Positions 18,738-27,942 of a stretch of 64,000 bases of DNA are shown in pieces. Location of the stretch: contig OY969553.1 of assembly GCA_963700925.1 (NCBI GenBank), positions 930,001 through 994,000 of the forward strand, in the 5' to 3' direction. Numbering within the stretch: the stretch's first letter is position 1; the number at the start of each line of letters is the position of its first letter. The notes below the pieces were generated by a model. The model saw only the letters and a program-made list of their open reading frames with translations, made no database searches and was not told the origin of the DNA. Origin of the DNA: CAWJMD01 sp963700925. Lineage in GTDB: Bacteria > Actinomycetota > Actinomycetes > Actinomycetales > CAWJMD01. The position numbers and the translations under genes were made by a program.

Positions 18738-19954
18738 CCCTCGAGAGCCGCTGCGAGATCGGCGACGATGTCGTCGACGTCCTCGATCCCGACCGACAGT
18801 CGCACCAGGTCGCTCGGCACCTCGAGCTCCGAGCCCGCAACGGAGACGTGGGTCATCCGGCCGGGGTGCTCGATCAGCGACTCGATGCCGCCGAGGGACT
18901 CGGCGAGGATGAAGACGCGCGTGCGGGCGCACATGTCGAGCGCGGTCCGCTCGTCGGCCATCCGGAACGAGACCATGCCGCCGAAGCGGCTCATCTGCCG
19001 GGCTGCGACCTCGTGGCCCTTGTGGGTCGGGAGGCCGGGGTAGAAGACCTCGGTGACCCTCGGGTGGTGCTGCAGGAAGTCGACGACTGCCTCCGCGTTG
19101 TCGCAGTGCCGGTCCATCCGCACGGCAAGGGTCTTCAGCCCGCGGAGGGTGAGCCACGCGTCGAACGGGCCGGCGACTGCGCCAAGTGCGTTCTGGTGGA
19201 AGCCGATCCGGTCGGCGAGCCCTTCGCCTGTACCGGGCACCCTGCCGCCGTCGCCGACCACCAGGACACCGCCGACGATGTCGGAGTGTCCCCCGCAGTA
19301 CTTGGTGGTGGAGTGCACGACCACGTCGGCGCCGAGGGCAAGGGGGGTCTGGAGGTACGGAGTCGCGAAGGTGTTGTCGACGACGAGCAGAGCGCCTGCG
19401 GCGTGGGCGATCTCGGCCAGCGCCGTGATGTCCGAGATCCCGAGCAGCGGGTTGGTCGGGGTCTCGCACCACAGCACCTTCGTCGAGCCGGGACGGACGG
19501 CTGCGCGCACGGCGTCGAGGTCGCTGAGGTGCACCGGGGTGTGCTCGACACCCCATCGCGTGGCGACCTTGTCGACGAGCCGGAACGTGCCGCCGTACGC
19601 GTCGTCGGGCAGCACGATGTGGTCACCCGGCACCAAGACAGTGCGCAGCAGGGTGTCTTCGGCGGCAAGCCCCGACGCGAAGGCGAACCCATGTGCGCCG
19701 CCCTCGAGGGCGGCCATGCACTCCTGCAGGGAGTCGCGGGTCGGGTTGGCCGAGCGCGAGTACTCGTAGCCGCCGCGCAGGCCACCGACACCGTCCTGCG
19801 CGTAGGTCGAGACCTGGTAGATCGGCGGGATCACGGCGCCGGTGGTGGGATCGGGATCGGAGCCGACGTGGATCGCGCGCGTCGAGAAGCCGGACTTCTC
19901 GAATCCGGACTGGGGCTGGCTGCTGACAGGGCTCTCGGGACTCTCGGCACTCAC
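18734..19954 (-). CDS. metB: Cystathionine gamma-synthase/lyase-type PLP enzyme
   Basis: A 406-residue Cys/Met metabolism PLP enzyme. The PLP lysine is in VVHSTTKYCGGHSDIVGG; others are STRAIHVGSDPDPTTGAVIPPIY, YEYSRSANPTRDSL, ASGLAAEDTLLRTV, VVDNTFATPYLQ and the C-terminal ESLGGIESLIEHPGRMTH. Actinobacterial members make cystathionine from acylated homoserine and cysteine; some act as gamma-lyase, and sequence alone does not settle this. With the cystathionine beta-synthase at 33.4 kb the organism has components for both directions of transsulfuration. First gene of the chain with MutL and AI-2E. Confidence 0.92.
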   Translation of the reverse strand: MSAESPESPVSSQPQSGFEKSGFSTRAIHVGSDPDPTTGAVIPPIYQVSTYAQDGVGGLRGGYEYSRSANPTRDSLQECMAALEGGAHGFAFASGLAAEDTLLRTVLVPGDHIVLPDDAYGGTFRLVDKVATRWGVEHTPVHLSDLDAVRAAVRPGSTKVLWCETPTNPLLGISDITALAEIAHAAGALLVVDNTFATPYLQTPLALGADVVVHSTTKYCGGHSDIVGGVLVVGDGGRVPGTGEGLADRIGFHQNALGAVAGPFDAWLTLRGLKTLAVRMDRHCDNAEAVVDFLQHHPRVTEVFYPGLPTHKGHEVAARQMSRFGGMVSFRMADERTALDMCARTRVFILAESLGGIESLIEHPGRMTHVSVAGSELEVPSDLVRLSVGIEDVDDIVADLAAALEG

Positions 19955-19963
19955 CGCGGCAGC

Positions 19964-20617
19964 CTAGACGTCCCTCCGCCGCACGACCGCGACGGTCAGC
20001 ACCACGAGCACGACGCCGAGGCCGGCGAGCACTACCCCGGCCATGGTCGACGAGAGACCGCGCAGCCCGTCCAGACCGAGATCCCGAAGAGCGGGCCCGG
20101 TCAGGAGGACGGCGGCGACGGGCAGGAGCAGCAACTGCGTCAAGGCCCAGCGGCGCAGGCTGGGCAGCAGCACCCTGGCCTCGAGCTGGGCTCGCGGGGC
20201 CACCACGGCGCACCATGAGGCACCGACGTGGACGGCGTGCAGCAGTGCCCCGGCCGGCAGCACCAGCCATGCCGGCACCGGCGCATCGAGCACCATCAGC
20301 CCCACCACCAGGGCGAGAACGGTCGGAAGGGGTGACGTCGGCAGGACGGCAGCCCCGATGGCGACCGCGAGGACGATCGCGCCGGTCACCGGACCGAGCC
20401 GGTCCGCGCCCGCACCGAGCGTCACCACGAGCAGCAGGGCTAGCGCGAGCGTCCCGACGACAAGGCGCAGCTGGACGCCGGAGACGACGGGTCCCGGCGG
20501 GTGGCCGTCGACCGTCCAGCTGGGCACCACCAGCTCGAAAACCGTTCGGCGGGAACGCTCTACGGTGTTTCGTGGGCTGCTACGTGGGCTGATCCGTGGG
20601 CTCATCCGTGGGCTCAT
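19964..20617 (-). CDS. Membrane protein at the end of the MoxR/DUF58 operon, with MSPR repeat N-terminus
   Basis: A 217-residue integral membrane protein with five or six hydrophobic segments (LVVGTLALALLLVVTLGAGA, AIVLAVAIGAAVLP, AWLVLPAGALLHAVHVG, LTQLLLLPVAAVLLTG, VVLAGLGVVLVVLTVAVV). The ATG at 20617 overlaps the DUF58 stop (ATGA). The first 16 residues are four copies of x-Ser-Pro-Arg encoded by a 12-bp tandem repeat, so a second ATG in the repeat (20605) is an alternative start. No family recognised. Confidence 0.75.
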   Translation of the reverse strand: MSPRMSPRISPRSSPRNTVERSRRTVFELVVPSWTVDGHPPGPVVSGVQLRLVVGTLALALLLVVTLGAGADRLGPVTGAIVLAVAIGAAVLPTSPLPTVLALVVGLMVLDAPVPAWLVLPAGALLHAVHVGASWCAVVAPRAQLEARVLLPSLRRWALTQLLLLPVAAVLLTGPALRDLGLDGLRGLSSTMAGVVLAGLGVVLVVLTVAVVRRRDV

Positions 20618-20618
20618 C
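20571..20618. repeat. 12-bp tandem repeat, four units, at a gene start
   Basis: Four head-to-tail units (CGTGGGCTCATC type) at 20571-20582, 20583-20594, 20595-20606 and 20607-20618. The last two are identical, and the others differ by one to three bases. On the minus strand they encode MSPR-MSPR-ISPR-SSPR at the start of the membrane protein gene. One end carries the start codon overlapping the DUF58 stop. Twelve bases keep frame, so copy-number change would alter protein length without breaking it. Confidence 0.9.
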
Positions 20619-21962
20619 GACGCACTCGCTGACGTCGGCGGGCCTGGTCGCGCAGCGTCCGGGCGACACTCGCGGGGTCGCCTGCGACCACGGTGACACC
20701 GAGAGCGCGCAGGTGATGGAGCCGCTGGGCGCGCTCGGCGAGGACCAGCCGCGCGGCCACCCGCTCGCGGGCCGTCCGCATGCGAAGGTCGAGCCCCCGC
20801 GGGAGCACGTCGACCGCCACCACCTGGGACCCACGTCGCTGGAGCCGGGTCGCCAGCTCGGCCACCGCCTCGTCGAGAAGGGGCGACACCAGCACCGCCA
20901 CCATCCCCGGTTGGACGACGCCCTGCCGGAGCAGGAGACGGCGAGCGGATGCGTAGACGCCGACCTCCACCAGCTGACCTCGCAGGCGCCGCAGCTGGCG
21001 GCGACCCGTTCGCGGCGGCACCGACAGCCGGGGCCGCGACAGGTCGATCATCGAGACCCGGTCCCCCTGGTCGAGGAAGGCCCGGGCGAGCGTGACCGCC
21101 GTCCGCACCGTCAGGTCCAGGCTCGAGCCCAGGGCGCTGGTTCCGACTCCGCCCGGGCCCGGCGGACTGGGCCAGCCCGCCACTTCTGCGCCGACGTCGA
21201 GGCGCGTGTCGAGCAGGAGCACGACGTCGGCGTCGGCGTCGATCGCCGTGCGGCGTACGTGCAGGGTGCCGCGCCGCGCACTGACCCTCCAGTCGATCCG
21301 CCGCATCCGGTCGCCGGTGCGGAACTCCCGGACGTCGAGCAGGTCACCGCCCTCCCCAGGGCGACGCGTCCGGTGCGCCCCGACCATGCCGGCGAACCTC
21401 GGCGGCAGCGGTGCCGGCGCCGGCCGGTCGGGCGCCGGCAGGACCCGCACGGTGTGCTGCCGCCCGACGGTCGGCTCGGCCACGACGAGGGCGTCGGCGC
21501 CAACGGCGCGCACGTCGGGACGTGCCACGACGACCTTGCCCCACAGCGGAAGGCTGACCCGCTCCGAGAGCCGCCTCCGGGATCCGTCCGACGCCGGTGC
21601 GACGACGGCCTCGATCCCGAACGGCATCCGCTCGGCGTCCGGCAGCCGCACGACGGCAGCCTCCGTGCCCGGGGGCACGCCCACCTCGACGGCGACGGTC
21701 ACCTCCTCGCCCTGCCCTGCCTGGACCGGCGCGTCGACGAGAGCGGAGACTCCATCGTCGTCGCCGCCGTCCCGCCGCGATGCCCGCGACGACGCCGCGG
21801 TCATCGCCAGCACCGTTCCGAGCACGATCGGCGCCGCGAGCACGAGCAGGTCGGCACGGCCGGTCACCAGGCCGAGACCCGGGAGCAGCAGGCACAGCAA
21901 CGCCGCGCGGCGCAGCGACCGCGCTCCCTGCCAGCGCGGCGCTGCGTCGACGACGGCTGAGG

Positions 21963-21966
<4 letters not shown>
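20614..21966 (-). CDS. DUF58 domain-containing protein
   Basis: A 450-residue protein from a GTG at 21966 overlapping the MoxR stop (GTGA). Two close N-terminal membrane helices (LRRAALLCLLLPGLGLVTGR, LLVLAAPIVLGTVLAMTAAS) are followed by an immunoglobulin-like region and the DUF58 signature (GDLLDVREFRTGDRMRRIDWR, then SARRGTLHVRR). After that comes a von Willebrand A-like part with DADADVVLLLDTRLD. DUF58 proteins are regular partners of MoxR ATPases and DUF4129 proteins; role probably in envelope protein maturation, not proven. Confidence 0.92.
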
Positions 21967-22968
<1,002 letters not shown>

Positions 22969-22988
<20 letters not shown>

Positions 22989-23484
22989 CGGTCTCCTCGG
23001 GTGGGTCGATCTCGTCAAGTCGATCGAGCAGCCGACGGGTCAGGTCGGTCGCGCCCGGGCGCGCCGCGTGGCCCGGAGCGTCGCCCAGCAGGTCGTACAG
23101 CTCGTCGCCGAGCAGGTCGCGTGCGCGAGGGCTGGTGGCGGGCACACCGAGTCGGTGCAGCCGTCCCGCGGCGAGCTCGCGCAGCCGCGGCAGCAGTGTG
23201 CGGGGCACGCGCTCCGGCTCGGCGTCGAGCTGCTCGAGCGCACGGTCGGCGAGCAGCACCTGGTGCCAGCCGACTCCCAGCTCGAGCTCCGGCTCGATGG
23301 TCCAGCCGACGACCGGCGCCGGCGCGACCACCTGAACGGCCAGCGTGACGGCTCCGACGGCAAGGGCGAGCGCGACCAGGTGCCCGGTGTCGATCCCGAC
23401 AGACCACGCGGCAAAACCGGTGAGCACCAACGCGATCGCCGCCCGCACGCCGGCGCCGAGCAGCCGGGTCGGTCGCTCATGCAT
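22969..23484 (-). CDS. Membrane protein of the MoxR operon, unknown family
   Basis: A 171-residue protein with two N-terminal membrane helices (AAIALVLTGFAAWSVGI, LVALALAVGAVTLAVQVVA). A soluble cytoplasmic tail rich in Leu/Arg follows (LADRALEQLDAEPERVPRTL and RDLLGDELYDLLGD). It overlaps DUF4129 by 8 bp and MoxR by 20 bp, so it is made as part of the operon. Proteins of this shape occur at this place in related operons; no function assigned. Confidence 0.8.
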
Positions 23485-24181
23485 GGCGCACCGAGCCGTG
23501 CAGCGACCCGGCGATCGCGTCGAGGTCGTCGGCGGCCCTCTGCGCCGCGAGGTCGGGCAGGGCAGCGGACGAGAACCGCGCCCGGTGGTAGAGGTGCAGC
23601 AGATCGTCGGTCGCCTGGGCGTCGGCCCCCAGCTCGCGCAGGACGTCGGCGCTGAACTCGCTGGGTGTCTGGTGGGGCGGACGCGGCATGCCCCGGGCCT
23701 CCGCGCTGCGCTCCAGGACCTCCCAGCAGCGCACCACCTCGTCGGCGACCCCCGAGTGCTCGCCGGAGCGCAGCCGCACCGCCCCGTCGCTCAGCGCGCG
23801 ACGCAGGATGCCGAGCTGCGTGGCGGCGGCGTCGCCTGCCGCGTCACCGGGAGGCCGCTCGGGTGCCCGCTCCTCCGGTGTCCGCGCCACCCGCAGCAGT
23901 GACCGGACGGCGAGCGCTACCAGCATCGAGACCAGGAGGACTGACAGCGCGGGTACCCAGTCGGGCGCCTGGAGCCGCGGCTCGGGCTCCTCCATCGCGG
24001 GCGAGCCCGTCGCGGTGCCCTCCGGCGTCGGGGTGACCAGCTCGCTGCTGACCCATCCCCCGAGCCGGTCGGTGCCGAACTGGACGGGGCCTGCCGTGAC
24101 GACCAGCGCGGTGGCACCGGCGAGCAGCAGCACCACCAGCACGGCCAGCGCCGGTACCGCAGGAATGCGGCGCGCTCTCAT
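23477..24181 (-). CDS. DUF4129 domain-containing protein
   Basis: A 234-residue protein, first gene of the MoxR operon. It has a signal-anchor helix near residues 8-30 (ALAVLVVLLLAGATALVVTA), an extracytoplasmic segment, a second helix near 75-95 (ALSVLLVSMLVALAVRSLLR) and a C-terminal cytoplasmic DUF4129 domain with RCWEVLERSAEARGMPRP, the QTPSEFSADVLRELG motif and YHRARFSS. DUF4129 is often fused to transglutaminase-like proteins; here it is free-standing and no transglutaminase gene is present. Confidence 0.9.
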   Translation of the reverse strand: MRARRIPAVPALAVLVVLLLAGATALVVTAGPVQFGTDRLGGWVSSELVTPTPEGTATGSPAMEEPEPRLQAPDWVPALSVLLVSMLVALAVRSLLRVARTPEERAPERPPGDAAGDAAATQLGILRRALSDGAVRLRSGEHSGVADEVVRCWEVLERSAEARGMPRPPHQTPSEFSADVLRELGADAQATDDLLHLYHRARFSSAALPDLAAQRAADDLDAIAGSLHGSVRHA

Positions 24182-24310
24182 CGCCGCACCCTCGCACACC
24201 GGCCGTCGCGACGGGAACGCCGCGGGACCGGTCGTGGTTGAAAGGTGATGTGCGCCCGCTGCGCACCCTGTAGACATCCGGCAGAAGACTGCCCCGAGGA
24301 GGAGCACCTG

Positions 24311-25009
24311 ATGGGACTGTTCGGCACCCGAGGCCCGATCACCGCCGAGACCGCGCTGCCGGGACGTGAGGTGCGCCCGTACGACGTGCCGGCCACTCAC
24401 GCGGTGCTCGGCACGCCGCTGCAGGGCCCGTGGCCCGAAGGGACCGCCGTCATGTACCTGGCGATGGGCTGCTTCTGGGGCGCGGAGCGGATCTTCTGGA
24501 AGCTCCCCGGTGTGGTCACGACAGCGGCCGGCTACCAAGGAGGGTTCACGCCGAACCCCACGTACCAGGAGACCTGCACTGCCCGGACGGGTCACGCCGA
24601 GGCAGTGCTCGTGGCCTATGACCCGAAGGTGCTGCCCCACGACCACGTGCTGAAGGCGTTCTGGGAGAACCACGACCCGACGCAGGGTGACCGCCAGGGC
24701 AACGACATGGGCTCGCAGTACCGGTCGGCCGTCTACTGGACGACGCCCGAGCAGGAGGCCGCGGTGCTCGCCACCCGCGACGCGTTCGCCGCCGAGCTCG
24801 AGCGGCACCGGCTCGGCGAGATCACCACCGAGCTGCGCCCGGCGTCGGAGGCGGGCGAGTTCTTCTACGCGGAGGACTACCACCAGCAGTACCTGCACAA
24901 GAACCCCGGGGGCTACTGCAACCACGGCCCCAACGGGCTCACGTGCCCCGTCGGCATCGTGCGGCAGGACCAGGTGCCCGCCCAGCAGGACGTGCTGCCA
25001 CCGGTCTGA
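24311..25009 (+). CDS. msrA: Peptide-methionine (S)-S-oxide reductase MsrA
   Basis: A 232-residue MsrA that reduces S-methionine sulfoxide in proteins and free in the cytosol. The catalytic Cys54 is in LAMGCFWGAERIFWKL. GYQGGFTPNPTYQETCTART is the family pattern, with ENHDPTQGDRQGNDMGSQYRSA and FFYAEDYHQQYLHKN further on. C-terminal cysteines in GGYCNHGPNG and LTCP can recycle the active site. GGAGGAG is upstream of the ATG. A hairpin terminator follows at 25015-25036. Confidence 0.96.
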   Translation: MGLFGTRGPITAETALPGREVRPYDVPATHAVLGTPLQGPWPEGTAVMYLAMGCFWGAERIFWKLPGVVTTAAGYQGGFTPNPTYQETCTARTGHAEAVLVAYDPKVLPHDHVLKAFWENHDPTQGDRQGNDMGSQYRSAVYWTTPEQEAAVLATRDAFAAELERHRLGEITTELRPASEAGEFFYAEDYHQQYLHKNPGGYCNHGPNGLTCPVGIVRQDQVPAQQDVLPPV

Positions 25010-25014
25010 CCGAC

Positions 25015-25036
25015 TCACCCAGAACTCCCTGGGTGA
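25015..25036 (+). terminator. Hairpin terminator after msrA
   Basis: TCACCCAG-AACTCC-CTGGGTGA, an 8-bp perfect stem with a 6-base loop, six bases after the msrA stop. No T tract. It separates msrA from the peptidase operon. The following 150 bp (25037-25187) are less GC-rich than the surroundings and presumably carry the operon promoter. Confidence 0.7.
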
Positions 25037-25187
25037 TCGCACGCCCTTTCTGTGGTGATTTCTGCGGGTAACCGGGGAGATTTTGGCGTCGCCTCTTGGG
25101 GCATTTCGGTGGCCATTGCTTCATCACCGGAGAAGAGTGGATCTGCACACCTGATGTGATCTCCGCAAACCAAGGCGAGGGGCAGTC

Positions 25188-26390
25188 ATGACACGTGAGT
25201 ACGCAGTCCTGCGGGATCTGAGCCACCCCATCACGGGCGAGCCGTTCGGTGGTGGCGCCGCCTCCATCGATGTCACGGCCGCCGCTCCACCGGAGCCGAC
25301 GATCGAGATCGTCGAACTCGATGCGGCCGACATGCGGGAGATGGCACGCGACCCCGAGGTGCGCGCTGTCGCACCGGTGATGCCGACCACGCTGATATTC
25401 CCGGTGGCCGACGACGAGGCCGGCGACGGCGCAGACGCCCCGACATCCACAGGGCCGACGTGGGGAGTGCATGCCGTCGGCGCGGACGTGTCGCAGCGCA
25501 CCGGTGCAGGCATCGTCGTGTCCGTCCTCGACACCGGTATCGACGCCACCCATCCGGCGTTCGCCGGTGTCGAGATCATCCAGGAGGACTTCTCCGGGTC
25601 CGGTAACGGTGACGTGCAGGGTCACGGAACCCACTGCGCAGGAACCATCTTCGGCCGGGATGTCGACGGCATGCGGATCGGTGTCGCGCCGGGCGTGACC
25701 AAGGCCCTGATCGGCAAGGTGCTCGGCGACGAAGGGAACGGTAGCTCCGACATGCTGTTCCGCGGCATCCAGTGGGCAGTCCAGCAGGGTGCCCACGTGA
25801 TCTCGATGTCGCTGGGCTTCGACTTCCCCGGCCTCGTGGCCCGCCTCGTGCAGCAAGGCTGGCCGGTCGAGCTGGCCACATCGGCCGCCCTGGAGGCCTA
25901 CCGGGGCAACCTACGGATGTTCGACGCGCTGATGCAGCTGATCCGCAGCCAGGCGGCCTTCGGTTCCGGAACGGTCGTGGTGGCCGCCGCGGGTAACGAG
26001 AGCAAGCGCGTGGCAGACCCCGACTTCGAGATCGGGGTGTCGCTGCCTGCAGCGGCCGAGGGCGTGGTCTCGGTCGGCGCGCTGGGGCAGTCCGACCACG
26101 GGCTGACCATCGCGCCCTTCTCCAACACCTTCCCTCAGGTCAGCGCGCCCGGCGTGGCTGTCGTGTCGGCGAAGGTCGGTGGTGGCACCCGCAGCCTGAA
26201 CGGCACCTCGATGGCCACGCCGCACGTCGCGGGTGTCGCCGCGCTGTGGTGGGAAGAGGTACAGGCGTCGCCGTTGCCTCCGTTCGCCTCGACGGTGACG
26301 TCCCGCCTTCTGGCACACGCGGACATCGCGGCCCTGGCCGTCGAGGTCGACGTGGCCGACCGCGGTGTCGGACTCGTGATGGCACCGTAG
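25188..26390 (+). CDS. S8 (subtilisin-family) serine peptidase without signal peptide
   Basis: A 400-residue subtilase. The triad is complete: Asp115 in VSVLDTGIDATHP, His146 in VQGHGTHCAG, Ser341 in LNGTSMATPHVAG, with oxyanion Asn270 in VVVAAAGNES. Residues 1-75 look like a short prodomain (MREMARDPEVRAVAPVMPTT resembles the end of I9 propeptides). There is no signal peptide, Tat motif or membrane segment, unlike most bacterial subtilases, so it is probably cytoplasmic. GGCGAGGGGCAG precedes the ATG. First gene of a three-gene unit with a second S8 peptidase and an alpha/beta hydrolase; together these may form a regulated intracellular hydrolase system (inference). Confidence 0.9.
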   Translation: MTREYAVLRDLSHPITGEPFGGGAASIDVTAAAPPEPTIEIVELDAADMREMARDPEVRAVAPVMPTTLIFPVADDEAGDGADAPTSTGPTWGVHAVGADVSQRTGAGIVVSVLDTGIDATHPAFAGVEIIQEDFSGSGNGDVQGHGTHCAGTIFGRDVDGMRIGVAPGVTKALIGKVLGDEGNGSSDMLFRGIQWAVQQGAHVISMSLGFDFPGLVARLVQQGWPVELATSAALEAYRGNLRMFDALMQLIRSQAAFGSGTVVVAAAGNESKRVADPDFEIGVSLPAAAEGVVSVGALGQSDHGLTIAPFSNTFPQVSAPGVAVVSAKVGGGTRSLNGTSMATPHVAGVAALWWEEVQASPLPPFASTVTSRLLAHADIAALAVEVDVADRGVGLVMAP

Positions 26391-26412
26391 GACACACCAC
26401 ACAGGCCCGGCG

Positions 26413-27915
26413 ATGAGCGATACACCGGACGGCTTCGAGGAGCACGAGCAGCTGCAGCGGCGCCTCGACCGTTCGGTGATCGCCGGTCCACTGCTCGAGC
26501 AGGTCAGCGCGTCGCAGGATGGGACGGGCTCGACCGACGCTGTGCCAGAACGGGTTCGGGTCGTCATCGACTTGAACTACGACTTCGTCGAAGGCCGTGA
26601 GGGTGCGGCCAAGCGCGTCCGAGAGCTGATCGAGCTGGCGGTCGCTGAGGCGGGCACCGAAGGTCTCGCACAAGGACGGGTGCAGGGACGGCCGGGCGGC
26701 CAGTACATCATCACCAGCCTGGAGCTGGCGGTGATCCAGCGGCTGGTGGCGTTGGACGGCGGCCGGCCCGGACCACGGCAGCAGGCGATCTTCCACATCT
26801 GGCCGGACTTCGAGGTGCACGCGCTGATCAACCGCTCGAGCGCGACGGTCAAGGCGGACGCTGCCCGCGCGTCCTTCGCAGCCGCGGGACGCGACATCGT
26901 CTGGGCCGTCCTCGACTCGGGCGTGGACGCCACGCACGTGCACTTCAAGCGCCATCAGAACCTCGAGCTGGCCGCCCCGCTCGAGCATCTCGACTTCACC
27001 GACACGGGTGACGCGACCAAGGACCCCTATGGCCACGGCACCCACGTCGCGGCCATCCTCGCCGGTTCGGCGAAGGCCGCGCGGAAGTCCCAGCCACTCC
27101 GGGCGGTGAGACGGCGGCTCGACGAGCGGGGCGAGGCCACCTACACGGAGCTGCCGATGCAGGAGCTGTCCGGCATCGCACCGGAGTGCCGCATCGTCAG
27201 CTACAAGGTGCTCGACGACCGCGGAAACGGCAGCTCGAGTGCGATCCTGGCCGCCCTCGACGAGATCCAGCGGGTCAACAACTACGGCCGAACCCTGAAG
27301 ATCCACGGGGTGAACCTCAGCGTGGGCTACGAGTTCGACCCCGAGTGGTTCGCCTGCGGACAGAGCCCCTTGTGCGTCGAGGTGAACCGGCTGGTGCGCT
27401 CCGGGGTCATCGTGGTCGCCGCTGCCGGCAACACCGGGTACGCCTATGCCATGGACCGCGGCAAGCAGACCCAGATCGCCGCCGGGCGCGCCCTGACGGT
27501 CAACGACCCGGGCAATGCCGATCTCGCCATCACCGTGGGCTCGACGCACCGCGACATGCCCCACCTGTACGGCGTCTCGTACTTCTCTTCCAAGGGCCCC
27601 ACCGGTGACGGTCGGGCCAAGCCCGACCTGGTGGCGCCCGGGGAGAAGATCCTCTCGGCCGCCTCCGGCACGTTCCGCGAGCGCGCCACCAGCACCGGCG
27701 TCGACGCACAGTACGTCGAGAACAGCGGCACGAGCATGGCGGCCCCGCACGTCTCGGGCGTCATTGCGGCCTTCCTGTCGGTGCGTCGGGAGTTCATCGG
27801 CCGACCCGAGGCCGTCAAGCGAACTTTCACCAGTACCGCAACCGATCTCGGCCGGACGCGCGACTTCCAAGGCGCTGGCCTGGTCGACCTGATGCGGGCC
27901 ATCCAGTCGGTGTGA
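26413..27915 (+). CDS. Second S8 serine peptidase without signal peptide
   Basis: A 500-residue subtilase. It has Asp168 in VWAVLDSGVDATH, His208 in DPYGHGTHVAAI, oxyanion Asn340 in VVAAAGNTGYAYA and Ser441 in ENSGTSMAAPHVSG. The 160-residue N-terminal extension starts acidic (MSDTPDGFEEHEQLQRRLDR) and includes a probable prodomain (VRVVIDLNYDFVEGREGAA). The Asp-His interval and an insert after the His (KAARKSQPLRAVRRRLDERG) set it apart from its neighbour, so this is not a recent duplication. No signal peptide. It starts 22 bp after the first peptidase gene and ends 27 bp before the hydrolase. Confidence 0.9.
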   Translation: MSDTPDGFEEHEQLQRRLDRSVIAGPLLEQVSASQDGTGSTDAVPERVRVVIDLNYDFVEGREGAAKRVRELIELAVAEAGTEGLAQGRVQGRPGGQYIITSLELAVIQRLVALDGGRPGPRQQAIFHIWPDFEVHALINRSSATVKADAARASFAAAGRDIVWAVLDSGVDATHVHFKRHQNLELAAPLEHLDFTDTGDATKDPYGHGTHVAAILAGSAKAARKSQPLRAVRRRLDERGEATYTELPMQELSGIAPECRIVSYKVLDDRGNGSSSAILAALDEIQRVNNYGRTLKIHGVNLSVGYEFDPEWFACGQSPLCVEVNRLVRSGVIVVAAAGNTGYAYAMDRGKQTQIAAGRALTVNDPGNADLAITVGSTHRDMPHLYGVSYFSSKGPTGDGRAKPDLVAPGEKILSAASGTFRERATSTGVDAQYVENSGTSMAAPHVSGVIAAFLSVRREFIGRPEAVKRTFTSTATDLGRTRDFQGAGLVDLMRAIQSV

Positions 27916-27942
27916 GGCGCGTCAGCGAAGGAGCTGTGGACG

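Noticed and set aside
18738..19556. N-terminal extension of the MutL-type protein to 743 residues
   Set aside because: The extra part is a shadow of cystathionine gamma-synthase. The GTG at 18737 starts exactly at the ASKHA motif and overlaps the metB-like stop as GTGA.
25188..27915. The two subtilases as ordinary secreted nutritional proteases
   Set aside because: Neither has a Sec or Tat signal or a membrane anchor at any reasonable start, and both precede a cytosolic-looking hydrolase in the same transcript.
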